Assembly: GCA_964419935.1 (NCBI GenBank)
Contig: CAYQQJ010000049.1
Span: 1 to 16,297 of the forward strand
Direction of reading: 5' to 3'
DNA: 16,297 bases
Source: CAYQQJ01 sp964419935
GTDB lineage: Bacteria > Pseudomonadota > Gammaproteobacteria > Pseudomonadales > Cellvibrionaceae
Part shown: positions 14,375 to 16,297 of the stretch, piece by piece
How the letters are laid out: every line of letters starts with the position of its first letter
Position numbering within the stretch: the first letter of the stretch is position 1
Position numbers and translations under genes: made by a program
Notes under the pieces: generated by a model
Database searches by the model: none
Seen by the model: only the letters and a program-made list of their open reading frames with translations
Told to the model about the DNA's origin: nothing

Positions 14375-14956
14375 TCAGGTGCCGGCTGCTGGAGAGAACA
14401 AGTAGGGAAACAGCGCCTGTTTTTCCGCCTCGGTCAGCTCGTTCATGCGGCGAATATTCCTCTCGGGGATCTGCGCAGCATCGTCATAGGCATCCAATGC
14501 CTGTTCCACACTGGCTTCCCGCAGAATGTGCAGAATCGGGTAAGGCGCGCGATTGGTGAGGTTCTCGGCATCCGCCGGATGCGTCCCCGCAAATTGATAA
14601 TGGGGATGGAAGCTGGCGACCTGATAGACGCCTTCCCAGTTGCCGTCATCCAGCAGGCGGTCCACCCAGTCGAGAAACTCGTTGAAGTCCAGAAAGTTGC
14701 CGAGCAGCCGGGGGATGATGACCAGCGTTGTTTCTAACTCATTGGCCGGCGTCTGGTCCATCCGTTCCAGCTCCGCCTGTAAATCCCCCAGCAGCAGGCG
14801 CTTGTCATCGGCCTCAGTAACGCAGAAGCGCACCTGACCCCGCTGCAATGGGCGAGCGGCGAAGGGGCACAGGTTCACGCCAACCACCACGCGCTGCAGC
14901 CAGTCTTGTACTGCAGCTTCTACGGCTTGGGCGTCGGCGCGCTCGTTAAGGGTCAT
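14375..14956 (-). CDS. DUF1415 family protein
   Basis: A 193-residue protein of the DUF1415 family. Landmarks are the N-terminal VQDWLQRVVVGVNLCPFA, then ETTLVIIPRLLGNFLDFNEF, GVYQVASFHPHYQFAGT, DAENLTNRAPYPILHILRE and the terminal ERNIRRMNELTEAEKQAL. The NLCPF and FHPHYQF motifs, with Cys and several His, are strongly conserved in this family and would suit metal or cofactor binding, but no function is known to me. It is soluble and cytoplasmic by sequence. It begins four bases after the DUF2058 gene, so the two probably share a transcript. Its 3' end is seven bases from the convergent cyclase gene. Confidence 0.88.
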   Translation of the reverse strand: MTLNERADAQAVEAAVQDWLQRVVVGVNLCPFAARPLQRGQVRFCVTEADDKRLLLGDLQAELERMDQTPANELETTLVIIPRLLGNFLDFNEFLDWVDRLLDDGNWEGVYQVASFHPHYQFAGTHPADAENLTNRAPYPILHILREASVEQALDAYDDAAQIPERNIRRMNELTEAEKQALFPYLFSPAAGT

Positions 14957-14960
14957 CGGC

Positions 14961-15497
14961 CTACCACATCAGATCATCGGGAATCTGGTAATCCGCATAG
15001 GGATCGTCGTCTTCCGGCGTCTCCTGCTTGGCATTCAACGCAATGATGCAGGCAGGGTCCCGCTGGGCAATGCGTTCTGCGACCGGCGCGGGCACCAGCT
15101 CGTAGCTGTCATTCAGTTTGACGATTGCCAGCAGGCCATTGGTCAGGCGTCGCTGCAAGGTGGAGGAAATATACAGTTGTTTGATCTTGCCGCCGTCGGT
15201 GAAGTTGTACGCCAGCTCACCGCGATCCTTCGGCTGGCGGTTCATCTCGATCAACTGCTTGATCTGGGCGGCTATGGCTTTTCGTTCCGCCTCGGCCTTG
15301 CGCGCCGCATTCAGTTGGCGGTCGCGCTCAGCCTTTTCTTCACGTGCTTTTTGTACCTGTTGTTTGGTTTCATCCACAACAACGTCATTGGACTTGCGCT
15401 GCACCTTGGCGGTTTTGCGCTTTTCCTTGCTGACTTGCTTGGCCTTTTTCTCGTCGATCAGGCCTGCTTTCAACAACTGATCCTGTAAAGAACTCAC
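14961..15497 (-). CDS. DUF2058 family protein (YaiL-like)
   Basis: A 178-residue protein of the DUF2058 family, called YaiL in E. coli. The N-terminal SSLQDQLLKAGLIDEKKAKQ is characteristic. A long basic and charged coiled-coil stretch (residues ~18-80, rich in Lys, Arg, Glu) follows. The C-terminal globular part contains AYNFTDGGKIKQLYIS, LTNGLLAIVKL, and YELVPAPVAERIAQRD. It ends with the acidic EDDDPYADYQIPDDLMW, as family members do. The basic helix suggests nucleic-acid or ribosome contact, and it has been described as nucleoprotein-associated; the exact role is not known. It leads a two-gene unit with DUF1415 and is divergent from slyD. Confidence 0.9.
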   Translation of the reverse strand: MSSLQDQLLKAGLIDEKKAKQVSKEKRKTAKVQRKSNDVVVDETKQQVQKAREEKAERDRQLNAARKAEAERKAIAAQIKQLIEMNRQPKDRGELAYNFTDGGKIKQLYISSTLQRRLTNGLLAIVKLNDSYELVPAPVAERIAQRDPACIIALNAKQETPEDDDPYADYQIPDDLMW

Positions 15498-15615
15498 GGT
15501 TTAACCTCTGCACTTATCACCTTGGTTTGCAGTTTACGTTAAAACCCCGTTTCGCCCAATCTCGAAGAGAGTTCAATCTGGCTCGCTGCGATCGCGGAAC
15601 TTAGACCATGCCGCG

Positions 15616-15621
15616 TATAAT
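15616..15621 (+). promoter_or_regulatory. Probable -10 box of slyD
   Basis: A perfect TATAAT lies 30 bases before the slyD ATG. The expected -35 position (about 15593-15598) does not resemble TTGACA, so this promoter would be weak or activator-dependent, or it uses another start. Transcription would begin near 15628. Confidence 0.5.
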
Positions 15622-15650
15622 CGCGCTTTTTCATTTCAAGGTGAGCCTCA

Positions 15651-16154
15651 ATGCAGATCGCGAAAGACAAAGTCGTTACCTTCCATTACCGCCTGAGCGA
15701 GGCGTCAGAAACCGGGGAAGCCAAGGGTGCTGAGCTGGAAACCAGCGATGGCGCATTGCCGATGGCCTACCTGCACGGCTATCGCAATATATTGCCGGGG
15801 TTAGAAGAAGCCCTGGAAGGGCTGAAGGCGGATGACGAGAAGGTGGTGACCCTGGCACCTGAGCAAGCCTATGGCCCACGGCGTGATAACGCCAACCAAC
15901 GGGTGCCGGTCAAGCACCTGGCCAGCAAGCACAAGCGCCTGCAGCCTGGCATGCTGGTGAAGGTGAATACCGAAAATGGTGTGAAAGATGCGCGAGTCAT
16001 CAAGCCCGGCAAATTCATGGTCGAGCTGGATTTGAACCATCCTTTTGCCGGTAAGACGCTGGTATTTAATGTGAAGGTCATCAGCGTACGCGACGCCAGT
16101 GAAGAGGAAATCGCCCACGGCCACGCCCACGGTGCGGGTGGGCATCATCATTAG
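15651..16154 (+). CDS. slyD: FKBP-type peptidyl-prolyl isomerase SlyD
   Basis: A 167-residue SlyD-type protein. The split FKBP domain is seen in residues 1-70 (VVTFHYRLSEA, then the family GYRNILPGLEEALEGLKADD, and VVTLAPEQAYGPR). An insert-in-flap chaperone domain follows at about 71-120 (NQRVPVKHL to GVKDARVI). The fold is completed by DLNHPFAGKTLVFNVKVISV at 127-146. The C-terminal tail HGHAHGAGGHHH binds nickel or other metals, though it is shorter than the E. coli tail. SlyD catalyses prolyl isomerisation in the cytoplasm and helps nickel delivery for hydrogenase or urease maturation in organisms that have them. GGTGA precedes the ATG. Its stop codon overlaps the start of a 7-bp tandem repeat. 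Confidence 0.93.
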   Translation: MQIAKDKVVTFHYRLSEASETGEAKGAELETSDGALPMAYLHGYRNILPGLEEALEGLKADDEKVVTLAPEQAYGPRRDNANQRVPVKHLASKHKRLQPGMLVKVNTENGVKDARVIKPGKFMVELDLNHPFAGKTLVFNVKVISVRDASEEEIAHGHAHGAGGHHH

Positions 16155-16195
16155 GAAAAGGGAAAAGGGAAAAGGGAAAAGGGAAAAGGGAAAAG
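16154..16195 (+). repeat. Six perfect 7-bp tandem repeats (GGAAAAG)
   Basis: GGAAAAG is repeated six times without error, and its first G is the last base of the slyD stop codon. The array gives five GGG tracts separated by AAAA, on the slyD sense strand, and is a homopurine run. A shorter 7-bp tandem (AGCCGCA twice) follows at 16201-16214. Confidence 0.97.
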
Positions 16196-16297
16196 ATTGA
16201 AGCCGCAAGCCGCAAGGGATGAGGGTGAGGGAGCATCATGATCCGTAGGTCGATGGGATGGTCTCCTCCCCCCCTCCTAAACGGCGTCGCAATGCGC

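Noticed and set aside
15118..15488. Open frames antisense to the DUF2058 gene
   Set aside because: The Ser/Leu/Phe-rich translations are what the complement of a Lys/Glu-rich coiled-coil gene produces.

Overview
The window looks like a chromosomal segment of a gammaproteobacterium. SlyD with a short His-rich tail, the minCDE set, and the DUF2058, DUF1415, YceH and TIGR02647 families are typical of that class. A free-living heterotroph of the Cellvibrionales/Alteromonadales/Oceanospirillales kind would fit, but the sequence does not settle the genus. No rRNA, tRNA, CRISPR array, integrase or transposase gene was seen.

Bases 1-3700 are an accessory, partly broken hydrolase cluster on the + strand. 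It holds the C-terminal remnant of a subclass B3 metallo-beta-lactamase, an exported alpha/beta hydrolase, an exported type-B carboxylesterase, and a chimeric gene. The chimera joins the front of a small two-TM membrane protein to a ~90 % identical second copy of the esterase tail, a 325-bp direct repeat. The codons here look AT-richer than those in the right half.

Bases 3700-7440 hold a SAM methyltransferase, a YafY-type WYL regulator divergent from a glutathione S-transferase, a pyrimidine-dimer glycosylase family gene, and a PhnB-like VOC protein. Bases 7500-10815 are a minus-strand run: AsmA, then YceH, then a TIGR02647 protein, with the VOC gene last.

Bases 10931-13036 are the cell-division locus minC-minD-minE on the minus strand, behind a good sigma-70 promoter. 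It is unusual because minC and minD are about 310 bp apart, with a 75-bp repeat element (22-bp perfect inverted repeats) between them. A second, 159-bp fold-back element lies upstream of minC. Next come a membrane diguanylate cyclase (+), a DUF2058-DUF1415 pair (-), and slyD (+). The slyD stop codon runs straight into six perfect 7-bp repeats.

I see no obvious new multi-gene defence or metabolic system. The non-routine signals are the gene debris and chimera at the left end, the two fold-back elements around minC, an interleaved inverted-repeat structure ahead of the glycosylase gene, and the G-tract heptamer array at the slyD stop.
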